From assembly GCA_003520965.1 (NCBI GenBank), contig DOTU01000063.1, positions 1,587-7,871 of the forward strand: a stretch of 6,285 nt of DNA. Direction: 5' to 3'. Source of the stretch: Candidatus Zixiibacteriota bacterium. Lineage in GTDB: Bacteria; Zixibacteria; MSB-5A5; UBA10806. The notes beneath the pieces are model-generated. The model searched no databases, had not been told where the DNA came from, and worked only from the letters and a program-made list of their open reading frames with translations. A program made the position numbers and the translations under genes. This document shows, in pieces, positions 1 to 5,996 of the stretch. Position 1 is the stretch's first letter. Each line of letters opens with the position of its first letter.

Positions 1-513
1 CGCGAGGGTGTCCAGCGCGATATCCTCCCGATTGTCGAGGGCACCAATGTGATGACCAAATACGGTTTGGTGAAAACCGATCATGTACTGTTCATCGCTG
101 CCGGTGCATTTCATATATCCAAGCCGTCCGATCTTATCCCTGAGCTTCAGGGCCGCTTCCCAATTCGCGTGGAGCTTGACGATCTCAAAGCCGCCGATTT
201 TGTGAGGATCCTCACCGAGCCTGAGAACGCCTTGATTAAGCAATATTCGGCGCTCATGAAAACCGATGGCGTGGAATTGATATTCGAGGAGTCCGGAGTG
301 GCCGAAATTGCCCGAATTGCGTTCGAGGTTAATACGCGCACCGAGAATATCGGAGCGCGACGTTTGCACACAGTTATGACCAAGCTTCTGGAGACTGTCA
401 TGTACAACTCTCCGGACGGAGAGAACAAGAAAGTTAAAATTACTCGCAAAGTCGTCAGGGATACCTTGAAAGATATCGTCGAGGATGAGGATCTTTCGAG
501 GTATATTTTGTAG
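1..513 (+). CDS. hslU: ATP-dependent protease ATPase subunit HslU, C-terminal part (5' truncated)
   Basis: This is the last 170 codons of HslU (ClpY), the AAA+ unfoldase that feeds substrates to the HslV peptidase in the cytoplasm. The frame is open from base 1, so the gene starts outside the window; the in-frame GTG at 49 is internal. The fragment shows the family signature regions: REGVQRDILPIVEG at the left edge, KTDHVLFIAAGAFH, then SDLIPELQGRFPIRVEL, whose GR pair (Arg at fragment codon 52) sits where the AAA+ arginine finger is expected. The sensor-2 region NIGARRLHTVM follows (Arg codons 120-121). The protein ends in EDLSRYIL, the conserved tail that inserts into HslV in the known complexes. 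Walker A/B and the I-domain lie upstream and are not visible. hslV is usually directly upstream, which is family knowledge and not seen here. Its last 25 bases are repeated at 1987-2011. Identification is secure. Confidence 0.96.
   Translation, partial: REGVQRDILPIVEGTNVMTKYGLVKTDHVLFIAAGAFHISKPSDLIPELQGRFPIRVELDDLKAADFVRILTEPENALIKQYSALMKTDGVELIFEESGVAEIARIAFEVNTRTENIGARRLHTVMTKLLETVMYNSPDGENKKVKITRKVVRDTLKDIVEDEDLSRYIL
485..509 (+). repeat. Direct repeat copy 1 (within hslU 3' end)
   Basis: These 25 bases at the extreme 3' end of hslU recur at 1987-2011 with a single difference (C at 493, T at 1995). The repeat encodes the EDLSRYIL tail. The two copies lie 1502 bases apart and flank the O-antigen ligase-like gene. 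Confidence 0.85.
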
Positions 514-535
514 CATTAGCAAGTATTTTCATGCC

Positions 536-1942
536 ATGAATTCAATTAGTACTTTTCTCAACACCATAATCAATCCTGCCGACAAGCCGCGGACTATATG
601 GCTCTGGAGCATTCCAATTATTGTATTAAGTTGTTTGGCAACCGTGTATCTGGGCAGCAAGATATATCTCGCGTTCGGGCTCATTTTACTGTGTATTTTC
701 GCGTTCAGGTGGGAGTGGTTTTTATTCTATCTTTTCCTGGCGGTTGAGCCGCTTACCACTCTTATCTTTTGGAATTATAAAACATATATCAATTATTTTA
801 TTTTAGTGCTTATCGTATTTTTCTGGTTGGCACGTAAGATACTCTTTCCGGGGAAGCGTTTTGAAGTATCTGTGGAGCTTCTATTATATAGTATAGTTTT
901 CATGGCTTTCACGCTATTGACATCGCTTCACGGTGGCTTGACCAGGGATGAAATTGAGGCAATTATCAGATTTCTTTTCTTCTTTGGCCTGGTGTTAATC
1001 ATTTACGATATCTATCAGCCGCGGGACACGCCGATTCTGATGGCCTTTGCGAGTATTCCGTTGGTGATACAACTTTATTACATGATAAAGGAGTTTTCCA
1101 ACACCACCAGTATTCCGGAGCTTTTAATGCTATACAGGTTAAAACCGACCGGATATTTCGATAACATCAATGGATACGCTGGTATCTTGATTAACATATT
1201 GCCATTCTGGATCGCAGTGGTGATATGGTCCCGGCGAAAATGGCTCAGAATGATTGCGCTTGCATTATCTCTGATCCTCTCCGCCGGCCTTCTACTCAGC
1301 AATTCCAGGGCGGCTTTCGCAGGAATGATCCTTACTGTTTTCATGTTCTTTCTTTGGAGCAAAAGACTTAAGACATTCCTGGTTATCTGTATGATTGTTC
1401 TGATTCTATTCATGTCTGTTCCCATTCTAAAAGTTATTGTATCGCTGGCTTTCAGAGTTGAGGCTGGCACCACATCTCGAGACGAAATATGGGCGAGCAC
1501 TATTCAAATGATCCAGAAAAACTTCTGGTTTGGCGTGGGGATTGGAAATTATACGGAAGAATTTACGCCTTATTTCCCTACTGTGGGCGTCCATAACTTC
1601 TTTAAGGAAGTTTCCCATGCTCATAACCAGATCCTTATGCAAACCGCCGAAATGGGCATCTGGGGTTTATTGTTGATACTGACCCTCTACTATCTTCCGT
1701 TGAGAGCCGGGGTAAAGGCGCTTAGAATCACCACTGGTTCAGCCGAACAAAAAGTATTGGTTTACGGTGTCTTGGGCGGAATATTGGCCACTTTTGGCCG
1801 AAGCTTTTTCGAATTGGGCATGTTAGCGGAAGGCTCGTTTCATCCCGAAATTTATTTCTGGACGCTATTTGCGATGATACTTAAGATGAGCCAGAACCGA
1901 TTTTGGGACAAATCCATTTACAATAATACAACTATCCCTTAA
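536..1942 (+). CDS. O-antigen ligase / polymerase family membrane protein (Wzy_C/WaaL-like)
   Basis: This 468-residue inner-membrane protein has about a dozen hydrophobic segments, starting near residues 21-40. It carries the Wzy_C (O-antigen ligase) pattern: a small-residue/Arg motif LLSNSRAAFAG with Arg258; the segment TSRDEIW with Arg315 followed by FGVGIGNY; and HAHNQ at residues 361-365 followed by EMGIWGLLLIL. The long hydrophilic loop between about 305 and 365 fits the periplasmic catalytic loop of the family. Members transfer or polymerise undecaprenyl-linked glycans (lipid A-core ligation, O-antigen polymerisation, protein O-glycosylation); which one applies here cannot be told. The start is uncertain. 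ATG 536 removes an N-terminal stretch that merely reads hslU DNA in another frame, while ATG 485 would overlap hslU by 29 bases; neither has a good ribosome binding site. No glycosyltransferases or other surface-polysaccharide genes are adjacent, which is unusual for this family. The gene looks more AT-rich than its neighbours, consistent with acquisition. Confidence 0.85.
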   Translation: MNSISTFLNTIINPADKPRTIWLWSIPIIVLSCLATVYLGSKIYLAFGLILLCIFAFRWEWFLFYLFLAVEPLTTLIFWNYKTYINYFILVLIVFFWLARKILFPGKRFEVSVELLLYSIVFMAFTLLTSLHGGLTRDEIEAIIRFLFFFGLVLIIYDIYQPRDTPILMAFASIPLVIQLYYMIKEFSNTTSIPELLMLYRLKPTGYFDNINGYAGILINILPFWIAVVIWSRRKWLRMIALALSLILSAGLLLSNSRAAFAGMILTVFMFFLWSKRLKTFLVICMIVLILFMSVPILKVIVSLAFRVEAGTTSRDEIWASTIQMIQKNFWFGVGIGNYTEEFTPYFPTVGVHNFFKEVSHAHNQILMQTAEMGIWGLLLILTLYYLPLRAGVKALRITTGSAEQKVLVYGVLGGILATFGRSFFELGMLAEGSFHPEIYFWTLFAMILKMSQNRFWDKSIYNNTTIP

Positions 1943-1961
1943 ATTAGAGAAACTGATCGGG

Positions 1962-2018
1962 TACACTTTAAACGGGATTATCATGAATGAGGATTTTTCG
2001 AGGTATATTTTTTTTAGC
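1962..2018 (+). pseudogene. Decayed remnant of an hslU 3' end
   Basis: Read in the frame equivalent to hslU, this stretch gives YTLNGIIMNEDFSRYIFF and then a stop. The intact hslU tail reads DTLKDIVEDEDLSRYIL. Nine of 17 aligned residues are identical without gaps, and several others are conservative (I/V, N/D, F/L). The stop is displaced by one codon by extra T bases at 2011-2015. Left of 1962 the match falls to near background, just after the stop of the O-antigen ligase-like gene. No start codon or ribosome binding site makes it a gene of its own. It is best read as a scar of a duplication or insertion at the hslU 3' end. Coincidence is unlikely given the 24/25 core and the matching frame. 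Confidence 0.7.
1987..2011 (+). repeat. Direct repeat copy 2 (hslU tail duplicate)
   Basis: This is the second copy of the 25-base repeat, identical to 485-509 at 24 positions. Similarity continues leftward: 1963-1986 matches 461-484 at 13 of 24 positions without gaps, and 8 of the 11 differences are transitions. That is what diverged homologous DNA looks like. To the right only scattered similarity remains, but an ATG lies at nearly the same distance from the repeat start in both copies (51 bases to 536, 50 bases to 2037). Confidence 0.85.
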
Positions 2019-2036
2019 TGAGTTGCCTATAAATAT

Positions 2037-2201
2037 ATGAACGCCCTTTCCCAGCACGTTAGAGATTTCTCAATAGATATATTGCCGGTTAATGAAGATG
2101 GAAGAATCCTTCTGGCTTCATTAGTTATTATGCTGATTAGCACCATACTTACCCCTCTCATTAGCCTCAAGCCCTGGCCTTACTGGCGGCATGAACGTTA
2201 A
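2037..2201 (+). CDS. Short ORF, 54 residues, one predicted membrane segment; possible gene stub
   Basis: This ORF runs from an ATG to a TAA and encodes MNALSQHVRD and onward, with a hydrophobic stretch at about residues 28-44 (LLASLVIMLISTILTPL) and a charged end WPYWRHER. I do not recognise a family. Its ATG lies 50 bases after the start of the second hslU-tail repeat, almost exactly as ATG 536 lies 51 bases after the first. The N-termini are loosely alike (MNSIS against MNALS, then a membrane segment). It may therefore be the surviving N-terminal stub of a second O-antigen ligase-like gene or of the gene that originally followed hslU. No good Shine-Dalgarno sequence is visible. It could also be a chance ORF. 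Confidence 0.3.
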   Translation: MNALSQHVRDFSIDILPVNEDGRILLASLVIMLISTILTPLISLKPWPYWRHER

Positions 2202-2244
2202 CGGCGGTTCAATCTTGGAGATCATGTTTTAGGTCAAGGTTCGT

Positions 2245-2358
2245 ATGTCTCTAAAAATAGCTGACTTATTTAGACAAAATAGGTATATATACTTTCTTGG
2301 GCATAGGGTATGGATGCTTTTTTGGGGTATAATTCCGATAGTAAGAAACTTTGTATGA
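2245..2358 (+). CDS. Short ORF, 37 residues, possibly a truncated gene 5' end
   Basis: This ORF starts at an ATG preceded by AAGG with a five-base gap and encodes MSLKIADLFRQNRYIYFLGH and onward, ending RNFV. The pattern of basic residues followed by aromatic and hydrophobic residues (FLGHRVWMLFWGIIP) looks like the N-terminal helix region of some sugar or serine acyltransferases. That resemblance is only visual and weak. Its TGA stop overlaps the argF Shine-Dalgarno sequence, so it could in principle be translated just before argF as a short leader. Nothing arginine-rich supports attenuation. Remnant or chance ORF are the main alternatives. Confidence 0.25.
   Translation: MSLKIADLFRQNRYIYFLGHRVWMLFWGIIPIVRNFV
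2328..2333 (+). promoter_or_regulatory. Possible -10 element for argF
   Basis: A perfect TATAAT lies 35 bases before the argF start codon, in an AT-rich stretch. No good -35 hexamer sits at 16-18 bases upstream, so the assignment rests on the -10 match and its position alone. No ARG-box-like operator was recognised. Confidence 0.35.
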
Positions 2359-2360
2359 GG
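2357..2360 (+). promoter_or_regulatory. Ribosome binding site deciding the argF start
   Basis: GAGG ends eight bases before ATG 2369. An in-frame TTG at 2351 could add six residues but lies upstream of this site, so ATG 2369 is the better start. Confidence 0.7.
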
Positions 2361-2368
2361 TAATTAAA

Positions 2369-3283
2369 ATGAAACGAGATTTTCTTCAAGTAACAGATTT
2401 TAATGAGTCTGAAGTAAGAGAAACTTTCAAGTTGGCCCTGGAACTTAAGAAGAAAAAAGGACAGATCCTCGATGTTCTTCGGGGCAAGACGGTGGCCTGT
2501 ATTTTCCACAAACCATCGCTTCGCACCCGTATCTCTTTCGAGGTGGGTATCAGCGAACTTGGCGGACACAGCCTCTATATCACCGATAATGAGATTCAGC
2601 TCGGTGTTCGCGAATCGATCCATGATGTAGCCAAGGTGCTTTCGCGCTATGTGGGAATGATTGAAATTCGAACCTTTTCCCATGCCTCAGTCGAGGAGCT
2701 TGCCAAATATGCCGATGTTCCAATTATTAATGGCCTGACTGATCTGTCGCATCCCTGCCAGATTATGGCGGATATCCAAACCATTATTGAACATAAAGGC
2801 AAAATTGACGGGATGAAAGTTGCTTACCTGGGAGATGGCAATAATGTCTGTAATAGCTGGTTGGAAGCTGCCACAGTCTTGCCATTCGATTTGCGTATTG
2901 GAACACGCAAGGAAACTATGCCCGATAAGCAGATTTTGGACAAGGCTATTAAGGCTGGTCGCTCCAAAATTTCAATCATGGAAGATCCCCATGAGGCTGT
3001 AAGAAATGCGGATGTTATTTACACCGATGTATGGGCATCGATGGGGCAAAAAGACCAGGCAAAATCCAAAGCTGATCTGCTGAAGGAATATCAGATCAAT
3101 TCTCATCTTCTAGCAGGCGCCAACCCATCACATATTGTCATGCATTGTCTGCCTGCCGAACGCGGGCGCGAGATTACCGATGAGGTCATCGATGGCCCGC
3201 ATTCGGTGGTCTTCGATGAAGCCGAAAACCGCCTGCATGCCCAAAAAGCTATCATGGTTAAGCTAACTCAGTGGGCAAGTTAG
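2369..3283 (+). CDS. argF: Ornithine carbamoyltransferase
   Basis: This cytoplasmic enzyme of 304 residues, the usual family length, makes citrulline from ornithine and carbamoyl phosphate in arginine biosynthesis. The carbamoyl-phosphate site is seen as KPSLRTR (Ser50 to Arg54, the SxRTR loop) and HPCQ (128-131). The second domain has DGNNVCNSW (from 156), the ornithine-binding DVWASMG (220-226), and the catalytic loop MHCLPAERG with Cys260. The C-terminal helix region NRLHAQKAIM is typical. The SMG loop argues for ornithine rather than acetyl- or succinylornithine, and the HCLP loop separates it from aspartate carbamoyltransferase. The loop has Glu264 where many homologues have His (HCLPAHRG), a variation I regard as lineage-specific. 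No other arg gene is in the window. An anabolic role is assumed; a catabolic (arcB) role is not supported because no arcA or arcC neighbour is present. Confidence 0.95.
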   Translation: MKRDFLQVTDFNESEVRETFKLALELKKKKGQILDVLRGKTVACIFHKPSLRTRISFEVGISELGGHSLYITDNEIQLGVRESIHDVAKVLSRYVGMIEIRTFSHASVEELAKYADVPIINGLTDLSHPCQIMADIQTIIEHKGKIDGMKVAYLGDGNNVCNSWLEAATVLPFDLRIGTRKETMPDKQILDKAIKAGRSKISIMEDPHEAVRNADVIYTDVWASMGQKDQAKSKADLLKEYQINSHLLAGANPSHIVMHCLPAERGREITDEVIDGPHSVVFDEAENRLHAQKAIMVKLTQWAS

Positions 3284-3320
3284 TCTAATCAACGCAGATA
3301 AAAGAGGCAATGTTATGTTT

Positions 3321-3350
3321 ACGGGAAGAGCGCTCTTCCCGTATTTTATT
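3321..3350 (+). terminator. Likely intrinsic terminator after argF (22-base perfect palindrome)
   Basis: Positions 3321-3342 are a perfect dyad: ACGGGAAGAGC followed directly by its reverse complement. Folded as RNA it gives a GC-rich stem of eight or nine pairs with a small AGCGCT-type loop, then an interrupted T run (ATTTTATT). It starts 38 bases after the argF stop. The T run is weak, so a protein-binding operator is an alternative. Confidence 0.6.
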
Positions 3351-3436
3351 ACTGTAGGCAATTATCATATTGATTTTGCGGCCCCAAATTTTATCTTGTA
3401 GACGCAAATATTAATTTTTCGCTTGGAGGTTGGTTA

Positions 3437-4303
3437 ATGCCGAAAGTCCTTGATAATGTACAGATTGGTCCGCAAAATTGGAAAATGCTCGTAAGAGTCC
3501 CCAAGCTGGTTGAAAAAGCAAGACCGGGGCAATTCGTAATAATCCGTGTCAATGAGGCGGGAGAGCGTGTCCCGATGTCGATCGGCGGGTTGGATCGCGA
3601 AAACGGTGTCCTCACAGTTATCTACCAGGTGGTTGGGAAAACATCAGCTCTGATGACAACCATCCCTGCTGGCGGAGAAATCCTCGATTGCGTCGGTCCG
3701 CTTGGTTTGCCTACCCATGTCAAAAAATGGGGCACGGCAATTGTAGTGGGAGGCGGTATCGGTATCGCACCTATCTACCCAATTGCGCAGGCCTGGAAAG
3801 CGGCCGGAAATAAGCTCTATACAATTATCGGCGCCCGTTCCCAAAACATCCTCTTTTATGAAAATGAGCATAAAGCCATAGCTGATAAATTCTATGCCTG
3901 CACCGATGACGGCTCTTATGGCCATCATGGATTCGTCTCCGATATCTTGAAGCAGATCCTCGATTCAGGCGAAAAGGTGGGAATGATCATGGCCATCGGG
4001 CCGGTGATAATGATGAAAGTTGTCGCCAATCTTACAAAGCCCTATGGAGTGCCAACCTGGGTTTCGCTTAATCCTCTAATGGTTGATGGCACCGGCATGT
4101 GCGGTGGCTGCCGCGTAGCAGTGGGGGATACCACTAAATTCGCCTGTGTGGATGGTCCCGACTTTGACGGACATTTAGTTGATTTCGATCTGCTTACCAA
4201 ACGTCTAAATGCCTACAAGGAACAGGAGAAAAATTCGTTTCATAGATTCCTTGAATCTCCCGGCTGCAAGTTAGCCGATTCGGTAAAGACATTGGTTAAA
4301 TAG
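3437..4303 (+). CDS. nfnA: NADH-dependent ferredoxin:NADP+ oxidoreductase subunit A (NfnA; SudB-like)
   Basis: This is the small flavoprotein subunit (288 residues) of NfnAB, the soluble electron-bifurcating transhydrogenase that reduces NADP+ with NADH and reduced ferredoxin, or the reverse. It has a ferredoxin-reductase fold. The FAD-binding region includes RVPMSIGG (Arg44 to Gly51) and GKTSALM, and the NAD-binding glycine motif is GGGIGIAP (105-112). The C-terminal [2Fe-2S] region has Cys222, Cys225 (MCGGCRV) and Cys237 (KFACVDGP), with Asp217 in the preceding DGTGM. NfnA-type clusters are reported to use three Cys and one Asp. The related dihydroorotate dehydrogenase electron-transfer subunit PyrK has the same fold but would sit beside pyrD. 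Here nfnB follows 74 bases downstream, which settles the role. GGAGG at 3425-3429, seven bases before ATG, supports the start. Such pairs are sometimes annotated sulfide dehydrogenase (SudAB). Confidence 0.92.
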   Translation: MPKVLDNVQIGPQNWKMLVRVPKLVEKARPGQFVIIRVNEAGERVPMSIGGLDRENGVLTVIYQVVGKTSALMTTIPAGGEILDCVGPLGLPTHVKKWGTAIVVGGGIGIAPIYPIAQAWKAAGNKLYTIIGARSQNILFYENEHKAIADKFYACTDDGSYGHHGFVSDILKQILDSGEKVGMIMAIGPVIMMKVVANLTKPYGVPTWVSLNPLMVDGTGMCGGCRVAVGDTTKFACVDGPDFDGHLVDFDLLTKRLNAYKEQEKNSFHRFLESPGCKLADSVKTLVK

Positions 4304-4363
4304 GTACGGCGATTGTTTGTAGCGATTTGCGCAGATTTTGATGATGAATATTTAATTTTGGAT

Positions 4364-4370
4364 TTAGGAG
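4364..4370 (+). promoter_or_regulatory. Ribosome binding site deciding the GTG start of nfnB
   Basis: TTAGGAG ends seven bases before GTG 4378. The nearest later in-frame ATG (codon 12) has no comparable site, so the GTG start is preferred. Confidence 0.7.
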
Positions 4371-4377
4371 AATTAAG

Positions 4378-5817
4378 GTGGCCGACCAGAAATTAGATAA
4401 AAAAGATCGCATGAAAATCCCTCGGACTTCCATGCCCGAGCAGGACCCGAAAGAGCGAATTCATAATTTCAGCGAAGTTCCTCGTGGCTTAGAAATTGAG
4501 ATGGCTGTAACTGAGGCCTCCAGATGCCTCAGTTGCGCTAAGGCTCCATGTGTCTCGGGATGTCCGGTTGAGGTTGATATCCCTGGATTTATCAGCCTTG
4601 TTGTTGAGCGTGATTTTGCGGGAGCCGCTCGCAAAATAAAAGAGACGAATTCACTTCCTGCAATCTGCGGACGAGTCTGCCCGCAGGAGGAGCAGTGCGA
4701 GGTGGTTTGTATCCTGGCTAAGAAGTTTAAGCCAGTGGCAATCGGATATCTCGAACGTTTCGTGGCTGATTTTGAGCGCGAAAATAAATTAACCCAAATT
4801 CCGGAGATGGCCCCGGCCAGCGGCTTTAGAGTAGCAGTTGTTGGCTCTGGACCAGCGGGCCTCACCGTGGCAGGCGACCTTATCAAGCTTGGCCACAAGG
4901 TTACCATTTTCGAGGCTTTGCATAAAACCGGCGGAGTGCTGGTTTATGGTATCCCGGAGTTCAGGCTTCCCAAAAAGATTGTCCAGGCCGAGTGCGACTA
5001 TATGGCTAGGCTGGGTGTCGAATTCCAACCCTCAACAGTGATTGGAAAGAGCGATACGATCGACGAGCTCTTTGAGATGGGTTATGACGCAGTCTTCATT
5101 GGTACCGGCGCGGGGCTACCCAATTTTATGGGTATCCCCGGTGAAAATCTGATCGGTATTTACTCATCGAATGAGTACTTAACCCGCTCCAATTTGATGC
5201 GCGCATTTGATTTCCCCAATTACGATACGCCGATCATTGTGGGCAAGAATGTGGCAGTCTTGGGTGGCGGCAACACCGCCATGGATTCGGTTCGAACTTC
5301 GCTTCGCCTTGGGGCCGAAAACGCTTATATCGTCTATCGCCGAAGCGAGGCTGAGATGCCGGCGCGTGCCGAGGAGATTCACCATGCGCAGCAGGAGGGG
5401 GTGCAGTTCCACATGCTGACCACTCCGATACGTTTTATCGGTGATGCTGAGGGTAAAGTGATCGCCATGGAATGCGTGAAGATGCAGCTCGGTGAGCCTG
5501 ATGATTCCGGCCGTCGACGCCCGGTGGTAATCGAGGGATCCAACTTCACGATGGAAGTTGATCTGGTAGTGGTGGCTATTGGCAACTCCTCCAATCCGCT
5601 TATCCCGCAGACTACACCCGGTCTTGATATTAACCGTTGGGGAAATATCATTGTCAACGCTGAAACAATGCAAACCTCGCGCGAGGGTGTCTATGCTGGA
5701 GGCGATATCGTGACCGGAGGCGCTACGGTAATCCTGGCCGCGGGCGCAGGAAAGAAAGCCGCCAAGGCCATTCACCAGTATCTGCTAACTAAGAAGGATT
5801 CGCTGGTTAAGGGGTAA
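4378..5817 (+). CDS. nfnB: NADPH-dependent ferredoxin oxidoreductase subunit B (NfnB; GltD/GltA-like flavoprotein)
   Basis: This is the large subunit (479 residues) of NfnAB, holding the bifurcating FAD, the NADPH site and two [4Fe-4S] clusters. The N-terminal Fe-S domain has two cysteine groups: C50-x2-C53-x4-C58-x3-C62 and C97-x3-C101-x5-C107-x3-C111. The second group includes QEEQC; a Glu ligand to one cluster is known in NfnB, but I cannot say which Glu it would be here. The FAD dinucleotide fold is GSGPAG (156-161), the NADPH fold is GGGNTAMD (from 296) with following YRRSEAEMPAR, and the closing FAD motif is GVYAGGDIVTGGATVILAAGAG. The same architecture occurs in the glutamate synthase small subunit, and homologues are often annotated gltA or gltD. 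There is no large glutamate synthase subunit here and nfnA is directly upstream, so NfnB is the better call. Both genes are likely cotranscribed, ending at the terminator at 5878. Confidence 0.93.
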   Translation: MADQKLDKKDRMKIPRTSMPEQDPKERIHNFSEVPRGLEIEMAVTEASRCLSCAKAPCVSGCPVEVDIPGFISLVVERDFAGAARKIKETNSLPAICGRVCPQEEQCEVVCILAKKFKPVAIGYLERFVADFERENKLTQIPEMAPASGFRVAVVGSGPAGLTVAGDLIKLGHKVTIFEALHKTGGVLVYGIPEFRLPKKIVQAECDYMARLGVEFQPSTVIGKSDTIDELFEMGYDAVFIGTGAGLPNFMGIPGENLIGIYSSNEYLTRSNLMRAFDFPNYDTPIIVGKNVAVLGGGNTAMDSVRTSLRLGAENAYIVYRRSEAEMPARAEEIHHAQQEGVQFHMLTTPIRFIGDAEGKVIAMECVKMQLGEPDDSGRRRPVVIEGSNFTMEVDLVVVAIGNSSNPLIPQTTPGLDINRWGNIIVNAETMQTSREGVYAGGDIVTGGATVILAAGAGKKAAKAIHQYLLTKKDSLVKG

Positions 5818-5829
5818 CAAAGCCTGTAT

Positions 5830-5862
5830 GCGTCAGGATGGAATTTTATAATATCCTGATGC
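5830..5862 (+). other. Hairpin upstream of the nfnAB terminator
   Basis: GCGTCAGGAT (5830-5839) pairs with ATCCTGATGC (5853-5862), ten pairs including one G-T, around a 13-base AT-rich loop. It lies 12 bases after the nfnB stop and has no T run behind it. It may protect the mRNA 3' end or be a relic. Confidence 0.5.
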
Positions 5863-5877
5863 TCCTGTAAGTTGTAG

Positions 5878-5908
5878 CCGAGGTTTCGTCGGAGACCTCG
5901 GTTTTTTT
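5878..5908 (+). terminator. Intrinsic terminator of the nfnAB unit
   Basis: CCGAGGTTTC (5878-5887) pairs with GAGACCTCGG (5892-5901), ten pairs with one G-T wobble, around the loop GTCG. Seven T bases follow at 5902-5908. This is a classical rho-independent terminator. Confidence 0.92.
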
Positions 5909-5944
5909 ATCTATTGAGTTAAGGCTAATTCCTCATTTATTTCC

Positions 5945-5974
5945 TTGTCTTTATCATCTGCTATCTATTACAAT
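5945..5974 (+). promoter_or_regulatory. Candidate promoter for the ZIP transporter gene
   Basis: TTGTCT (5945-5950) and TACAAT (5969-5974) match the sigma-70-type -35 and -10 boxes at 4 and 5 of 6 positions, 18 bases apart. They lie between a strong terminator and the next gene, where a promoter is needed. No Zur or Fur-type operator was recognised. Confidence 0.4.
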
Positions 5975-5996
5975 ATCGCCCTGAGGGAATTAAAAA

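Larger units (their letters stand above)
1943..2368. other. 426-base gap with gene debris between O-antigen ligase-like gene and argF
   Basis: No full-length gene is visible on either strand. The gap contains the hslU tail remnant, two short + strand ORFs entered separately, and an AT-rich stretch leading to argF with a TATAAT element. No tRNA, transposase fragment, terminal inverted repeats or strong intrinsic terminator were seen directly after the O-antigen ligase-like gene. The composition fits degraded coding DNA better than a compact regulatory region. Confidence 0.5.

Noticed and set aside
2281..2288. Third occurrence of AGGTATAT, as in the hslU-tail repeats
   Set aside because: Only eight bases match and the flanks do not align, so it is probably chance in AT-rich DNA.
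1943..2368. Insertion sequence, CRISPR array, tRNA or riboswitch in the gap
   Set aside because: No terminal inverted repeats, transposase fragment, repeat-spacer pattern, cloverleaf or recognisable aptamer was seen; the only repeat is the hslU tail copy.
2270..2683. A 137-residue minus-strand ORF over the argF 5' end and its upstream gap
   Set aside because: Most of it is antisense to well-supported argF codons, the remainder is low-complexity AT-rich sequence, and it has no recognisable domain.
5179..5775. A 198-residue minus-strand ORF inside nfnB
   Set aside because: It is fully antisense to conserved NfnB motifs (NADPH and FAD folds), so it is a by-product of codon use in nfnB.
4378..5817. 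Glutamate synthase small subunit (GltD)
   Set aside because: The domain layout matches, but there is no large subunit nearby and nfnA is directly upstream in the same orientation, so NfnB is the better assignment.
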